Position numbers and translations under genes: made by a program. From Sinorhizobium sp. 6-70 (lineage in GTDB: Bacteria; Pseudomonadota; Alphaproteobacteria; Rhizobiales; Rhizobiaceae): a stretch of DNA of 64,000 nucleotides. The stretch is taken from contig NZ_JASKLS010000021.1 of the NCBI RefSeq assembly GCF_030124375.1, positions 1 to 64,000 of the forward strand, read 5' to 3'. The notes below the pieces were generated by a model that saw only the letters and a program-made list of their open reading frames with translations, was not told where the DNA came from and made no database searches. Below, one piece after another: positions 26,357-36,300 of the stretch (position 1 is its first letter; each line of letters starts with the position of its first letter).

Positions 26357-27022
26357 ATGCCCGGTGAAAGAATTCCTTTTGCAGATAGGGTCGATGCGGG
26401 CCGAAAGCTCGCTCGCGCGATCGAGCGCGAAGCTTTCGCCGATCCCGTGGTGATGGCGCTGCCGCGCGGTGGCGTGCCCGTGGCGTTCGAAGTCGCCGCC
26501 CATCTCGGCGCGCCGCTCGAACTCCTGATCGTCCGCAAGATCGGTGCGCCCGGGCATGCCGAATTCGGCCTCGGCGCACTCGTCGACGGCGAAGAGCCGC
26601 AGCTTGTGCTGAACGACGAAGCGATGCGTCTCGTGCATCCGACCGAGATTTATGTGCAGGCGGAGACCGAACGCCAGCGGCTCGAACTTACGCGCCGCCG
26701 GGCGCTTTACGTCGGCGACCGACCGCGCGTTTCGCCGAAGGGGCGCAACGTCATCGTCGTCGATGACGGCATTGCCACCGGCGGGACGGCCAAAGCGGCG
26801 ATCCAGGCACTGCGGCAGGAAGGTGCAGCGGCCCTGATGCTCGCCGTTCCGGTTGCGCCGCCGAGCGCCGTTACCAGCCTCAGCCGGGAGGTCGATCGGA
26901 TGGTTTGCCTCGCGAGCCCCAACCCGTTCCATGCGGTCAGCATTTATTACAACGATTTCGACCAGACCACCGATGCGGAGGTCGTTGCGCTCCTGAAGGA
27001 GGCGAGAGGCGATGGCCGGTGA
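26357..27022 (+). CDS. Phosphoribosyltransferase family protein
   Basis: The 221-residue protein opens with FADRVDAGRKLARAIEREAF and carries the PRPP-binding loop VIVVDDGIATGGT near residue 134, plus the ALPRGGVPVAFEVA segment. This architecture is that of the predicted phosphoribosyltransferases often found with erythromycin-esterase-like or dienelactone-hydrolase genes in proteobacteria. Its nucleobase substrate is unknown and it need not be a salvage enzyme. Confidence 0.85.
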   Translation: MPGERIPFADRVDAGRKLARAIEREAFADPVVMALPRGGVPVAFEVAAHLGAPLELLIVRKIGAPGHAEFGLGALVDGEEPQLVLNDEAMRLVHPTEIYVQAETERQRLELTRRRALYVGDRPRVSPKGRNVIVVDDGIATGGTAKAAIQALRQEGAAALMLAVPVAPPSAVTSLSREVDRMVCLASPNPFHAVSIYYNDFDQTTDAEVVALLKEARGDGR

Positions 27023-27200
27023 GCAATCAGCGACCGCGACGACATTCCGCTTTCGTGCGGCATTGAATTTTCGAACGTCTGCCGCATGTCTTTGGGCGAT
27101 TGTCGCGCGATGAGTTGGCGTGCCACAGCCGCATGGACCGGATCGATGTCAGGGTTTATCCTCTCGCGCTCTTCAAGGTCTTTACTGGTGGGTTCCAAAA

Positions 27201-27662
27201 ATGACCGAAGACCTCTCGATCCGGCCTGTCGTGCGCAATGACTACGAGCGATGGCTACCGCTCTGGGAAGGCTACAATGCATTCTACGGCCGTGCGGGCG
27301 AGGCCGCGCTTACGCCGGACATCACGCTCATGACCTGGTCGCGCTTCTTCGATGCCTATGAGCCGATGTATGCGCTGGTTGCCGAAAGCAAGGGTCGGCT
27401 GATCGGACTCACGCATTACCTCTTCCATCGCAGCACCATCTCGATCCAGCCGAATTGCTACCTCCAGGATCTCTTCATCAACGAAGCCGCACGCGGCAAG
27501 GGCGTCGGCCAGGCGCTGATCAACGGCGTCTTCGAGGCAGCGCGCCGGGCGGGATCACCGCGCGTCTACTGGCTGACGCACGAGAGCAACGTCAAGGCGA
27601 TGCGGCTCTACGACCAAGTGGCGGTGAAGTCCGGTTTCGTGATGTATAAGATGGTGATTTGA
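27201..27662 (+). CDS. GNAT family N-acetyltransferase
   Basis: From the ATG at 27201 the product is 153 residues. It has the GNAT fold with strand LYALVAESKGRLIGLTHYLFHRS, the acetyl-CoA binding loop EAARGKGVGQALI (Q/RxxGxG/A), and a C-terminal ESNVKAMRLYDQVAVKSGFVMY typical of small-molecule acetyltransferases. The acceptor substrate is not predictable. The neighbouring helicase is convergent. Confidence 0.88.
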   Translation: MTEDLSIRPVVRNDYERWLPLWEGYNAFYGRAGEAALTPDITLMTWSRFFDAYEPMYALVAESKGRLIGLTHYLFHRSTISIQPNCYLQDLFINEAARGKGVGQALINGVFEAARRAGSPRVYWLTHESNVKAMRLYDQVAVKSGFVMYKMVI

Positions 27663-27773
27663 GTGCCGCGACGAATTGGCGGTGTCGACGCGGCGCGACT
27701 TCATTCCTCGACGAGCACAGGAAAGAGCCCCTGCGGTGACTGAGCAAGGCGTGGCGGCCAATGTTCGGCCTGA

Positions 27774-30344
27774 TCACACCCGCTCCACAAACCCGTCCAG
27801 CACGCGCTTCTGCCCGGCGCGATCGAAATCGATCGTCAGCTTGTTGCCCTCGATCGCGGCGATGTTGCCGTTGCCGAACTTGAGGTGGAAGACGCGGTCG
27901 CCGATGTTGAAGCGGGACGGTTCCGAGGTCGTCGACTTGGCGACCAGTTCGCCCTCGATCATGCGGGTGCGCGGGCCGGACTCGCCGTAGCCGATGCGCT
28001 CGACGGCGTGGCCGGAGCGCGTGCCCCAATTGTCGCGCGTCGCCTCCGAGCGATGCTGCTGGGCGCGCTTCCAGCCGGGGGTCTGGTAGGAGTTCTCGAA
28101 GGGATCGGCCTTGTCGAAACGCGACTGGCCATAGCCGCCGCGACCGTAGCCGCCATAGGAGACGTCCTGCTCGGCCACTTCCACATGGTCGATCGGCAGT
28201 TCGTCCAGGAAGCGTGAGGGCATCGTGGATTGCCAGAGGCCGTGGATGCGGCGGTTCGAGACGAACCAGATGTGGCAGCGGCGCTTGGCGCGGGTGATGC
28301 CGACATAGGCGAGGCGGCGTTCTTCCTCGAGGCCGGCGCGGCCGCCCTCGTCGAGTGCGCGCTGGTGGGGGAAGAGGCCTTCCTCCCAGCCCGGCAGGAA
28401 CACCGTGTCGAATTCCAGGCCCTTGGCCGAATGCAGCGTCATGATCGAGACGGCATCCATGTCCTCGTTCTGCTCGGCGTCCATGACGAGCGCGACATGC
28501 TCCAGAAAGCCGCGCAACGATTCGAAGGCCTCCATCGAGCGGATGAGTTCCTTCAGGTTTTCGAGCCGCCCCGGGGCTTCCGCCGATTTGTCGGCCTGCC
28601 ACATGGCAGTGTAGCCGCTTTCGTCGAGGATCTGCTCGGCAAGTTCGGTGTGCGGCGTCGTTTCGAGCAGCGTCTGCCAGCGGCGAAAATCGGTAACGAC
28701 GTCGAAGAGAGCCTTGCGCGCCTTCGGCTTCAACTCGTCCGTCTCGATGATGTCGCTTGCGGCGGCGAACATGGGGATGTCGCGGGCGCGGGCATAGTCG
28801 TGGAGCGTGCGCACGGTGGTGTCGCCCAGGCCGCGCTTCGGCGTGTTGACGATGCGCTCGAAGGCGAGGTCGTCGGCCGGCTGGCAGACAAGGCGGAAAT
28901 AGGCCATGGCGTCGCGGATTTCGAGCCGCTCGTAGAAGCGCGGGCCGCCGATGACGCGATAGTTGAGGCCGAGGGTGACGAAGCGGTCTTCGAATTCACG
29001 CATCTGGAACGAGGCACGCACCAGGATCGCGATGTCGTTCAGATTATGCTTCTGCCGCTGGAGCTGCTCGATCTCCTCTCCGATGGCGCGGGCTTCCTCC
29101 TCCGAATCCCAGGCGGCGTGCACATGCACCTTCTCGTCGTCGGGATTGGTGCGTTCGGTGAAGAGCGTCTTGCCGAGGCGGCCTTCGTTGTGGGCGATCA
29201 AATGCGCGGCTGCGCCGAGGATATGCTCGGTCGAGCGGTAATTGCGTTCGAGCTTGATGACCTTCGCGCCGGGGAAATCCTTCTCGAAGCGCAGGATGTT
29301 GTCCACTTCCGCGCCGCGCCAGCCGTAGATCGACTGATCGTCGTCGCCGACGCAGCAAATATTGATTTGTTGTGTGGGTTTCTTCGCGCTCACGCTGTCG
29401 CCGCTTGCGCGGCTGCGCTCCGCGGGGGCGGACGAAACGTCGTCCGGCCAGCCTTGGCTGGCTAGGGCTTCGCCCGGGGCGCTTGCAGTGGGTCGCTTTG
29501 CTTGCGGCCGCTGCGCCAAAAGCCTCAGCCACATATATTGCGCGGTGTTGGTGTCCTGGTACTCGTCGACGAGGATATAGCGGAACTTGTCGTGATATTC
29601 CCGGAGCACGTCCGGATTGGCTCGGAACATCCGGATCGGATGCAGGAGCAGGTCGCCGAAATCGCAGGCGTTGAGCGTCAGTAGCCGGTTCTGGTAGGCG
29701 GCGTAAAGCTCGCGACCCTTGCCGTTGGCGAAGGCGCGGGCATCACCCTCCGGAATCTGCGAGGGGTCGAGGCCCTTGTTCTTCCAGGTGTCGATCATGC
29801 CGGCGAATTGCTTTGCCGGCCAGCGCTTGTCGTCGAGCCCTTCGGCCTGGATCAGCTGCTTGATCAGCCGCACGACATCATCTGTGTCGAGAATGGTGAA
29901 ATTGGACCTCAAGCCCACGAGCTCCGCGTGGCGGCGGAGCAGCTTGACGCCGATCGAGTGGAAGGTGCCGAGCCAGGGCATGCCTTCGACCGCATGGCCG
30001 ACGAGCACGCCGATGCGCTCCTTCATCTCGCGCGCAGCCTTGTTGGTGAAGGTGACGGCGAGGATCTGCGAGGGGAAGGCGCGGCCGGTCGAAAGGATAT
30101 GGGCGATGCGGGTCGTCAGGACGCGGGTCTTGCCGGTGCCGGCACCGGCGAGCACGAGCACCGGTCCTTCGAGCGTTTCGACGGCTTCCGTCTGCTCGGG
30201 ATTGAGGCCGGAGAGGTAATCCGGGCGCTTGGCCTTGTCGCGGGCGGCCATGGCGCGCGCGGCGATACCGCCGGCGGCGGGCGCAGGTTTGCGCGGCGCC
30301 GGCTCCTCGTCGAAGAAGGGAATGTCGTCAAAACCTTTGCTCAT
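27774..30344 (-). CDS. UvrD/PcrA superfamily 1 DNA helicase with an unusual in-frame insert
   Basis: From the ATG at 30344 the protein is 856 residues. Motif I AGAGTGKTRVLTTRIAH (66-82), Ia TNKAAREMKER, II LVDEYQDTN (258-266), III GDDDQSIYGWRGA (333-345), V TLHSAKGLEFDTVFLPG and VI VGITRAKRR are all intact. It would unwind DNA 3'-5' in repair and replication restart. A C-terminal glycine-rich tail ends in the UvrD C-terminal domain (VFHLKFGNGNIAAIEGNKL). Between motifs II and III, residues about 281-324 are an Ala/Ser/Pro-rich stretch not expected in this family; see the repeat entry at 29373. Confidence 0.93.
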   Translation of the reverse strand: MSKGFDDIPFFDEEPAPRKPAPAAGGIAARAMAARDKAKRPDYLSGLNPEQTEAVETLEGPVLVLAGAGTGKTRVLTTRIAHILSTGRAFPSQILAVTFTNKAAREMKERIGVLVGHAVEGMPWLGTFHSIGVKLLRRHAELVGLRSNFTILDTDDVVRLIKQLIQAEGLDDKRWPAKQFAGMIDTWKNKGLDPSQIPEGDARAFANGKGRELYAAYQNRLLTLNACDFGDLLLHPIRMFRANPDVLREYHDKFRYILVDEYQDTNTAQYMWLRLLAQRPQAKRPTASAPGEALASQGWPDDVSSAPAERSRASGDSVSAKKPTQQINICCVGDDDQSIYGWRGAEVDNILRFEKDFPGAKVIKLERNYRSTEHILGAAAHLIAHNEGRLGKTLFTERTNPDDEKVHVHAAWDSEEEARAIGEEIEQLQRQKHNLNDIAILVRASFQMREFEDRFVTLGLNYRVIGGPRFYERLEIRDAMAYFRLVCQPADDLAFERIVNTPKRGLGDTTVRTLHDYARARDIPMFAAASDIIETDELKPKARKALFDVVTDFRRWQTLLETTPHTELAEQILDESGYTAMWQADKSAEAPGRLENLKELIRSMEAFESLRGFLEHVALVMDAEQNEDMDAVSIMTLHSAKGLEFDTVFLPGWEEGLFPHQRALDEGGRAGLEEERRLAYVGITRAKRRCHIWFVSNRRIHGLWQSTMPSRFLDELPIDHVEVAEQDVSYGGYGRGGYGQSRFDKADPFENSYQTPGWKRAQQHRSEATRDNWGTRSGHAVERIGYGESGPRTRMIEGELVAKSTTSEPSRFNIGDRVFHLKFGNGNIAAIEGNKLTIDFDRAGQKRVLDGFVERV
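29373..29504. repeat. Repeat-like palindromic insertion inside the helicase gene
   Basis: These approximately 132 bases encode the extra 44 residues (QAKRPTASAPGEALASQ...SVSAKK) between helicase motifs II and III. The DNA contains nested inverted repeats, such as CCAGCCTTGGCTGG and GACGAAACGTCGTC, and reads like a noncoding mosaic element rather than helicase coding sequence. Its length is a multiple of three, so the frame is preserved. No second copy is present in this window, so its repeat nature is an inference. The boundaries are estimated from where family-like sequence stops and resumes. Confidence 0.6.
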
Positions 30345-30441
30345 GCGGCCCAATGTAGTGATTCGGGACCGAAAGGCCAGAAAGGATGTTCTTCTTTTAT
30401 TCCGGATTCTTCAAGCGCGAAGACAAGCCTGTGGAAAGACG

Positions 30442-30532
30442 ACAGCGCCGTGCGTCTGTTTTCAGATGCACAAAGGTCGCTGTAGTACTTTGAATTGCTG
30501 CATGTTTTTGTCCCTATGGGGACACATGCAGT
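30442..30532 (+). repeat. Rhizobial palindromic mosaic repeat, copy 6 (short arm)
   Basis: A copy with CAGCGCCGTGCGTC, GCACAAAGGTCGCTGTAGTA and the core ACTTTGAATTGCTGCATG. The internal inverted repeat is shortened to TCCC TATG GGGA. It lies between the helicase start and the end of the AhpD-like gene. Confidence 0.83.
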
Positions 30533-30547
30533 GGTATTTCGAAGTCA

Positions 30548-30958
30548 TCAATTTTCGCCCGGCGCGTCGAAAGCCGGATCGACCGGGACCTGCAGCGCAG
30601 TGGCCAGTTGATTGGTCTTGGCCGCCAGCGAGATGACACGCAGAAGGTCGGCATGCTCCGCCGCCGTCATGCCCTTGGCCTTGGCCGATGCCGTGTGGGA
30701 ATGAATGCAGTAACCGCAGCCGTTGGTGACGGAAACGGCGATATAGAGCATTTCCTTCACCAAGGGGTCGAGGGCGGAGGGCGTCGCCATGACCGCCTTC
30801 ACCTCCGCCCAGGTCCGCTCCAGAAGGTCAGCGTCGAAGGCGAGCCAGAGCCACATGTTGTTGACGAAGTCCGATTTCCGTGTGGCACGGATGTCGTCGA
30901 AAACCGCTTTGACGCGCGGGTCGGCTTCCGGATCGGGCGGCGGGACGACAGTGCTCAT
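30548..30958 (-). CDS. Carboxymuconolactone decarboxylase / AhpD-like protein
   Basis: The 136-residue all-helical protein has the AhpD-type active site CGYCIHSHTASA, with the CxxC and downstream His that act as a peroxidase relay in characterised members. MLYIAVSVTNGCGYC and KGMTAAEHADLLRVISLAA fit the CMD domain. A GGAG ribosome-binding site precedes the ATG. The gene lies just downstream of a cyclase-family gene on the same strand (53-base gap), so they may be cotranscribed. Whether it acts on peroxides is inferred. Confidence 0.88.
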   Translation of the reverse strand: MSTVVPPPDPEADPRVKAVFDDIRATRKSDFVNNMWLWLAFDADLLERTWAEVKAVMATPSALDPLVKEMLYIAVSVTNGCGYCIHSHTASAKAKGMTAAEHADLLRVISLAAKTNQLATALQVPVDPAFDAPGEN

Positions 30959-31011
30959 GCTTTCTCCTTGGACTCACATTGATTCTGCGCGGAATTTACG
31001 CGGTCGGTTGT

Positions 31012-31833
31012 TCAGACAAGCGCGAAGACGCGGGCCGGGCCGCCGGTGCCGCCGCGGTGCTTCGGTGCGCCGAGCACCAGGGTCGCGCCCTTGGCGGGCA
31101 GCTTGTCGAGATTGGCCGCGGCCTCCAGCCCCCAGCGGCCCTGCGGCAGCCAGGCATAATGGGTGGCGAAATCCGGCGAGGCGCCGAAGTCGAGCGAAAG
31201 CGTGTCGACGGCGATGCCGGCGGCCTGCGTTTCTTCGAGCAGGAACTTGGCGGCCTCGACGTGGAAACCCGGGAAATGGAGCTTGCCCTCGGCGTCGGCG
31301 TTGCGGAACTTGTCGGTGCCGAGATGCCCGGCCCAGCCGGAAAGCATGGCAACACAGGCGCTTTCCGGAATGTCGCCATTGGCGCCGATCCACGCCTTGA
31401 TGTCGTCCGGCGTTATCTGCGCGTCGGCGTTGCCCGTCGCCTTCTCGCGGATATCGACGACGCAGAGCGGCACCACCAGCTTCTCGACCGGCAGTTCTGC
31501 GACCGACAGGCCGTCGGCGGAGAAATGCAGCGGCGCATCGACATGCGTACCTGTGTGTTCGCTCACCCGAAGTTCGAACAGGTTGAACTTTTCCTTGGCG
31601 TAGCTGAACTTCTGCTCACGGAAGAACTGCTGTTGGCCGAAGTAGGTCGGAAACTCCTGGTAGAGTTCGTGGGTGAGGTCGGTCACGCTGGTATGGCCGG
31701 CGGCGAGCGCCGGCGGCGCTATTCCCATGCCAGCGGCGGCAATACCTGCCGTACCGACCGCGGCCGCACGGAAAAAGCCGCGTCGCGACAGCATTCGCTG
31801 CTTTACCGATTCCATGATGCAGGCGTCGCACAT
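31012..31833 (-). CDS. Tat-exported cyclase family (kynurenine formamidase-like) metal hydrolase
   Basis: From the ATG at 31833, with GGAGAAGG upstream, the protein is 273 residues. Its N-terminus has a twin-arginine signal (SRRGFFRAAAVGTAGIAAAG, then APPALAA). The mature protein has the cyclase-family metal motif HTGTHVDAPLHF and a DLTHELYQEFP opening. Members include formamidases and isatin hydrolases that use a metal to hydrolyse cyclic or formyl amides. Periplasmic location is predicted. A six-residue MCDACI extension precedes the signal. The substrate is unknown. Confidence 0.9.
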   Translation of the reverse strand: MCDACIMESVKQRMLSRRGFFRAAAVGTAGIAAAGMGIAPPALAAGHTSVTDLTHELYQEFPTYFGQQQFFREQKFSYAKEKFNLFELRVSEHTGTHVDAPLHFSADGLSVAELPVEKLVVPLCVVDIREKATGNADAQITPDDIKAWIGANGDIPESACVAMLSGWAGHLGTDKFRNADAEGKLHFPGFHVEAAKFLLEETQAAGIAVDTLSLDFGASPDFATHYAWLPQGRWGLEAAANLDKLPAKGATLVLGAPKHRGGTGGPARVFALV

Positions 31834-32130
31834 CGTCCTTCTCCCCAACATGCGTTGAACATCGAAACCGATCGGAAGTGGTGTCCGAGGCAGGCAGAAT
31901 AGCCCAGCGGTTGAGGCTGTAAACACCGGTTGTCCAGTAAAATGCTGTGCAATCGGCGCACCGCGATGGGCGCCATCATGCCGCCAACAATTTCGCTTTT
32001 ATTACAATTGCGTAATGATGGCATTCCGAGATTGCCCGACGGCAGGCAAATAATGATACTCGGGGCAAATCGGAACGCTCCGCCGGCACGGGGGCCGCGC
32101 TGGGGCGTGCTTTTTCATTTGGAGATGTGA
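31834..32130. promoter_or_regulatory. Divergent promoter region between the cyclase and RND operon
   Basis: About 300 bases separate divergently transcribed genes, with an AT-rich core at 31985-32055. No repeat, operator palindrome or regulator gene was recognised next to the pump. TTTGGAGATGTGA just before 32131 is the RND operon ribosome-binding site. Confidence 0.4.
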
Positions 32131-33321
32131 ATGCGGCTTTGGAAGCAACTGGCGGTCAGCGTCGTTGTGCTCGTGGTGGGGGCAGCTGCCTGGGTGCGTT
32201 TTGCGCCCGGCGCCGGTGAAACGCTGGCGGCGATCGGCGTTTCGCATCCGCTGATCGATAAACTGTCGAAGTCGCAGGGCAGCGAAGGTGAAGGCGGGCG
32301 GCGCAACGGACGCGGGCAGGGTGGCCAGGGCGGCTTCGGCGATGCGACGCTGGTCGTCGTCAGGCCGTCGGCGAGCGCGATCGTCAACGACAGGCTCAAT
32401 GCCATCGGCAATGGCGAAGCGATCCATTCCGTCACGGTGACGCCGACCGCGACAGGCAACCTCACCGAAATCCTGGTGAAGTCCGGTGACAGGATCGCCG
32501 AGGGCCAGGTCATCGCGCGGTTGGACAGCGACGACCAGAAGGTTGCAGCAGAACAAGCGCGGCTGACACGCGACAGTGCTGCGGAAAAGCTCCAGCGCTA
32601 TCGCAATCTCAGCAGCGCACGAGCGGTGACGGCGGTGGAGGTTCGCGATACGGAAATCGCGCTGCAGGCGGCGGAGCTGGCGCTGAGGACGGCAGAACTC
32701 GATCTCAAGCGCCGCGATATCGTCGCGCCGTCGAAGGGTGTCGTCGGTATCATCACCGTTAACGTCGGCGACTATGTCACGACCTCGACGCCGATCGCGG
32801 TGGTGGACGATCGTTCGCAAATTCTTGTCGATTTCTGGGTTCCGGAACGCTTCGCCAGCAAGATTTTCGTCGACCAGCCGGTGACGGCGAATGCGATCGC
32901 GCAGCCCGGGCGACAGCTCGAAGGCGTCATCCATGCGATCGACAACCGTCTCGATCAGGCGAGCCGGACGCTCCGCGTCCGTGCAAGGCTTGAAAATCCC
33001 GACGACATGCTGCGGGCGGGCATGTCCTTCTCGGTTACCATGGCCTTCGACGGCGACCGTTTTCCGACGGTCGACCCGCTGGCGATCCAGTGGAGTTCGG
33101 ATGGATCCTATATCTGGCGCGTCAAGGACGACCGCAGTGAACGGGTGCCGGTCAAGATCATCCAGCGCAACCCGGACAAGGTGCTTGTCGACGCCGCCGT
33201 TGCGGAGGGCGACCGTATCGTGACCGAGGGCGTGCAGCGTCTGCGCGATGGCGGTGCGGTGCGCGTTGCCGGCGAAAAGCGCCGCGAGCCAGAGCAGAAG
33301 GTCGCGGGAGAGGCGCAATGA
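32131..33321 (+). CDS. RND efflux pump periplasmic adaptor (HlyD/MFP family)
   Basis: The 396-residue adaptor has an N-terminal membrane segment (LAVSVVVLVVGAAAWVRFA) and an odd Gly/Arg-rich linker (residues about 48-66, GEGGRRNGRGQGGQGG). The lipoyl/hairpin core follows: VTPTATGNLTEILVKSGDRIAEGQVIARLD, a coiled-coil hairpin, then beta-barrel domain DRSQILVDFWVPE. It bridges the inner-membrane pump to an outer-membrane channel, which is not encoded here. Its stop overlaps the start of the pump gene (ATGA), indicating translational coupling. Confidence 0.94.
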   Translation: MRLWKQLAVSVVVLVVGAAAWVRFAPGAGETLAAIGVSHPLIDKLSKSQGSEGEGGRRNGRGQGGQGGFGDATLVVVRPSASAIVNDRLNAIGNGEAIHSVTVTPTATGNLTEILVKSGDRIAEGQVIARLDSDDQKVAAEQARLTRDSAAEKLQRYRNLSSARAVTAVEVRDTEIALQAAELALRTAELDLKRRDIVAPSKGVVGIITVNVGDYVTTSTPIAVVDDRSQILVDFWVPERFASKIFVDQPVTANAIAQPGRQLEGVIHAIDNRLDQASRTLRVRARLENPDDMLRAGMSFSVTMAFDGDRFPTVDPLAIQWSSDGSYIWRVKDDRSERVPVKIIQRNPDKVLVDAAVAEGDRIVTEGVQRLRDGGAVRVAGEKRREPEQKVAGEAQ

Positions 33322-36300
33322 ACATCGGGTTCGGCGGCCATCACGGCAAGGGCGGAGGCCAAGGCGGAAAGACCGGCTTTACCGCTCTTTTCATCCGTCG
33401 GCCGATCTTCGCGCTGGTGATCAACACGCTGATCGTCGTTGCCGGCCTCGCCGCCTGGAACGGCATCGAAATGCGCGAACTGCCGCAGGTCGACCAGCCG
33501 GTCGTCTCCGTGACGACCTGGTTCGAAGGCGCTTCGCCGGAAACGATCGACCGTGAGGTGACTTCGGTCGTCGAAGGCGCCGTGTCGCGCGTCCAGGGCC
33601 TCAAAAGCATTTCGTCGAGCTCTTCCTTCGGGCGCAGCCGCGTGACGCTCGAATTCTCCGACACGACCGATATCGGCCAGGCGGCGAATGACATCCGCGA
33701 TGCGCTCGGCCGCGTTGCCGGGCAGTTGCCGGACGATGCCGACGAGCCGATCATCGTCAAGGCGGATGCGGACAGCCAGCCGATCATACGGCTGGCGCTG
33801 ACCTCCGACACGATGACCATGGAAGACATGACGCTACTGGTCGAAAACGAGATCAGCGACCGGCTTGCGGCGGTCGAGGGCGTCGCCGATGTGACGGTCT
33901 ACGGCGACCAGGAGAAGATCTTCCGCATCGATCTGGACCAGGCGAAGCTCGCCGGCCGTGGGGTCACGGTGGCCAATCTTCGCGAAGCGCTCTCCAACGC
34001 ATCCTATGACGTGCCGGCGGGCTCGCTGACCAGTGCCAGCCAGGACATTACCGTTCGGGCGACGGCGGACCTCCAGACGCCCGAGCAGTTCGAAAACCTC
34101 ATCATCGGGGACAATGTGCGGCTGCGGGACGTCGCGACCGTAACGCTCGGCCCGGACACGGGCACGTCGGCGCTGCGCTCCAATGGTCGGCAGGGCATCG
34201 GCCTCGGCATCGTCCGCCAGGCCCAGTCGAATACGGTCGATATCTCCGAGGGTATTCACAAGGTGGTGGACACGATCGCCTCGGAGATCCTGCCGGAGGG
34301 AACGGAACTCAAGATCACCAGCGACGATGCCGTATTCATCAACGGCGCGATCCACGAAGTGGAGATCGCGCTCCTTGTCGCCGTATTCATCGTCACCTTT
34401 GTCATCTATCTTTTCCTGCTCGACTGGCGGGCGACGCTGATCCCGGCAATCTCGATGCCGATCGCGTTGATCGGCACGCTCGCGGCGATCTATCTCGCCG
34501 GTTTCTCGATCAACATCCTGACGCTGCTTGCGATCGTGCTTGCAACCGGTCTCGTCGTCGACGATGCGATCGTGGTGCTCGAAAACATCGTGCGCCGCCG
34601 CGCGGAGGGCCTCGGGCCCCGCGCGGCTGCAGTGCATGGCACGCTCGAGGTCTTCTTCGCGGTGCTGGCGACGACGGCCACGCTTGCCGCGGTGTTCGTG
34701 CCGCTCTCCTTCCTGCCGGGGCAGACAGGCGGGCTCTTCCGCGAGTTCGGTTTCGTGCTCGCTTTCTCGATCCTGCTCTCGTCCTTCGTGTCGCTCACGC
34801 TCTGCCCGATGCTCGCCTCGCGTCTGCTGACGACCGATGCGCATGCCCATCAGGGCGTGATGAGTCGGCTCGGGGCGCGGGCCGCGGCGTTCTATCGGGT
34901 GACGCTTCGCGCCTGCCTCAATGCGCCGCTCATCGTCTTCGTCGTCGCTGCCTTCTTCACCGCGGCGGGGGCCGCCGGCTTCCTGACGCTCAAGTCCGAA
35001 CTGACCCCGAACGAGGACCGTTCGCAAGTCATGCTCAGGATCAACGCGCCGCAGGGCGTCTCGCTCGAATATACGCAGGCGCAGATGCGTCGCATCGAGG
35101 AGGGCCTTGAGCCGCTGGTCAAATCGGGCGAGATCAGCAACGTCTTTTCAATCTCGGGACAGGGCGGCACGGCCAATAGCGGCTTCATGGTGCTGACGCT
35201 TGCCCCGTGGGAAGTGCGGGAGCGCACGCAACAGCAGATCGTCGCAGACATCAACAAGGTGACCGCGACCATCCCGTCCGTCCGCTCCTTCGCCATCCAG
35301 TCCAACAGTCTTGGCATTCGCGGTGCCGGTAGTGGCCTTCAGGTGGCGCTGGTCGGCAACGATTACACAAAGCTCGGCGACGCGGCGGCCAAGCTCGTCC
35401 GCGCGATCGAGGACAGCGGCCGTTTCGAGAACGTGCGGCTCAACTATGAGGCCAACCAGGCGCAACTCTCGATCACCATCGACCGTGAGCGCGCGTCCGA
35501 CCTCGGTGTCGACATCAGCGGGCTGTCCTGGGCGCTCCAGGCGATGCTCGACGGCAGCAGCGTCGTCGATATCTTCGTCGAGGGCGATGCCTATCCCGTC
35601 AAGCTGCTTTCCTCTACCACTCCGCTCAACGACCCGACGGACCTGCAGAACATCTTCGTCAAGGCACGTGACGGCCGGATCGTGCCGATGTCGACCATTG
35701 CGACGATCGAGGAAAAGGCCGTGGCGCCGCAGCTCGGGCGCGAGTCGCAACTTCGCGCAGTTTCGCTTTCGGCCGGCCTGAAGTCGGACCTCGCGCTCGG
35801 CGAGGCGCTGTCGATGGTGGAGGAAATGGCGGAACCGCTGTTGCCGCCCGGGTCGCGGGTGATGCCGCTTGCGGAAGCGGCGACGCTCAACGAAAACGCC
35901 AACGGCCTTTTCATCACCTTCGGCTTCGCGATCATCATCATCTTCCTGGTGCTGGCAGCACAGTTCGAGAGCTTCGTGAGCGGTTTGATCATCATGTCGA
36001 CCGTGCCGCTCGGGCTTGCCTGTGCCGTCTTCGCGATGATCATCACGGGCAATACGCTGAACATCTACAGCCAGATCGGGCTGGTCATGCTGGTCGGCAT
36101 CATGGCGAAGAACGGCATCCTGATCGTCGAGTTCGCCAATCAGTTGCGTGATCGCGGTCAGGATGTCCGCGGCGCCATCGAGAACGCTGCCAATATCCGC
36201 CTGAGACCCGTGTTGATGACGATGATCGCGACGGTCGTTGGCGCTGTCCCGTTGGTTCTGGCGAGCGGAGCGGGGGCCGAGGCGCGCATCGCACTCGGCT

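Noticed and set aside
2320..32015. A shared 12-mer ACAATTGCGTAA upstream of lpxC (2320) and the RND operon (32004), with a one-mismatch version at 23741
   Set aside because: Many 12-mers are expected to repeat by chance in 64 kb, and there is no symmetry or position conservation to single this one out as an operator.
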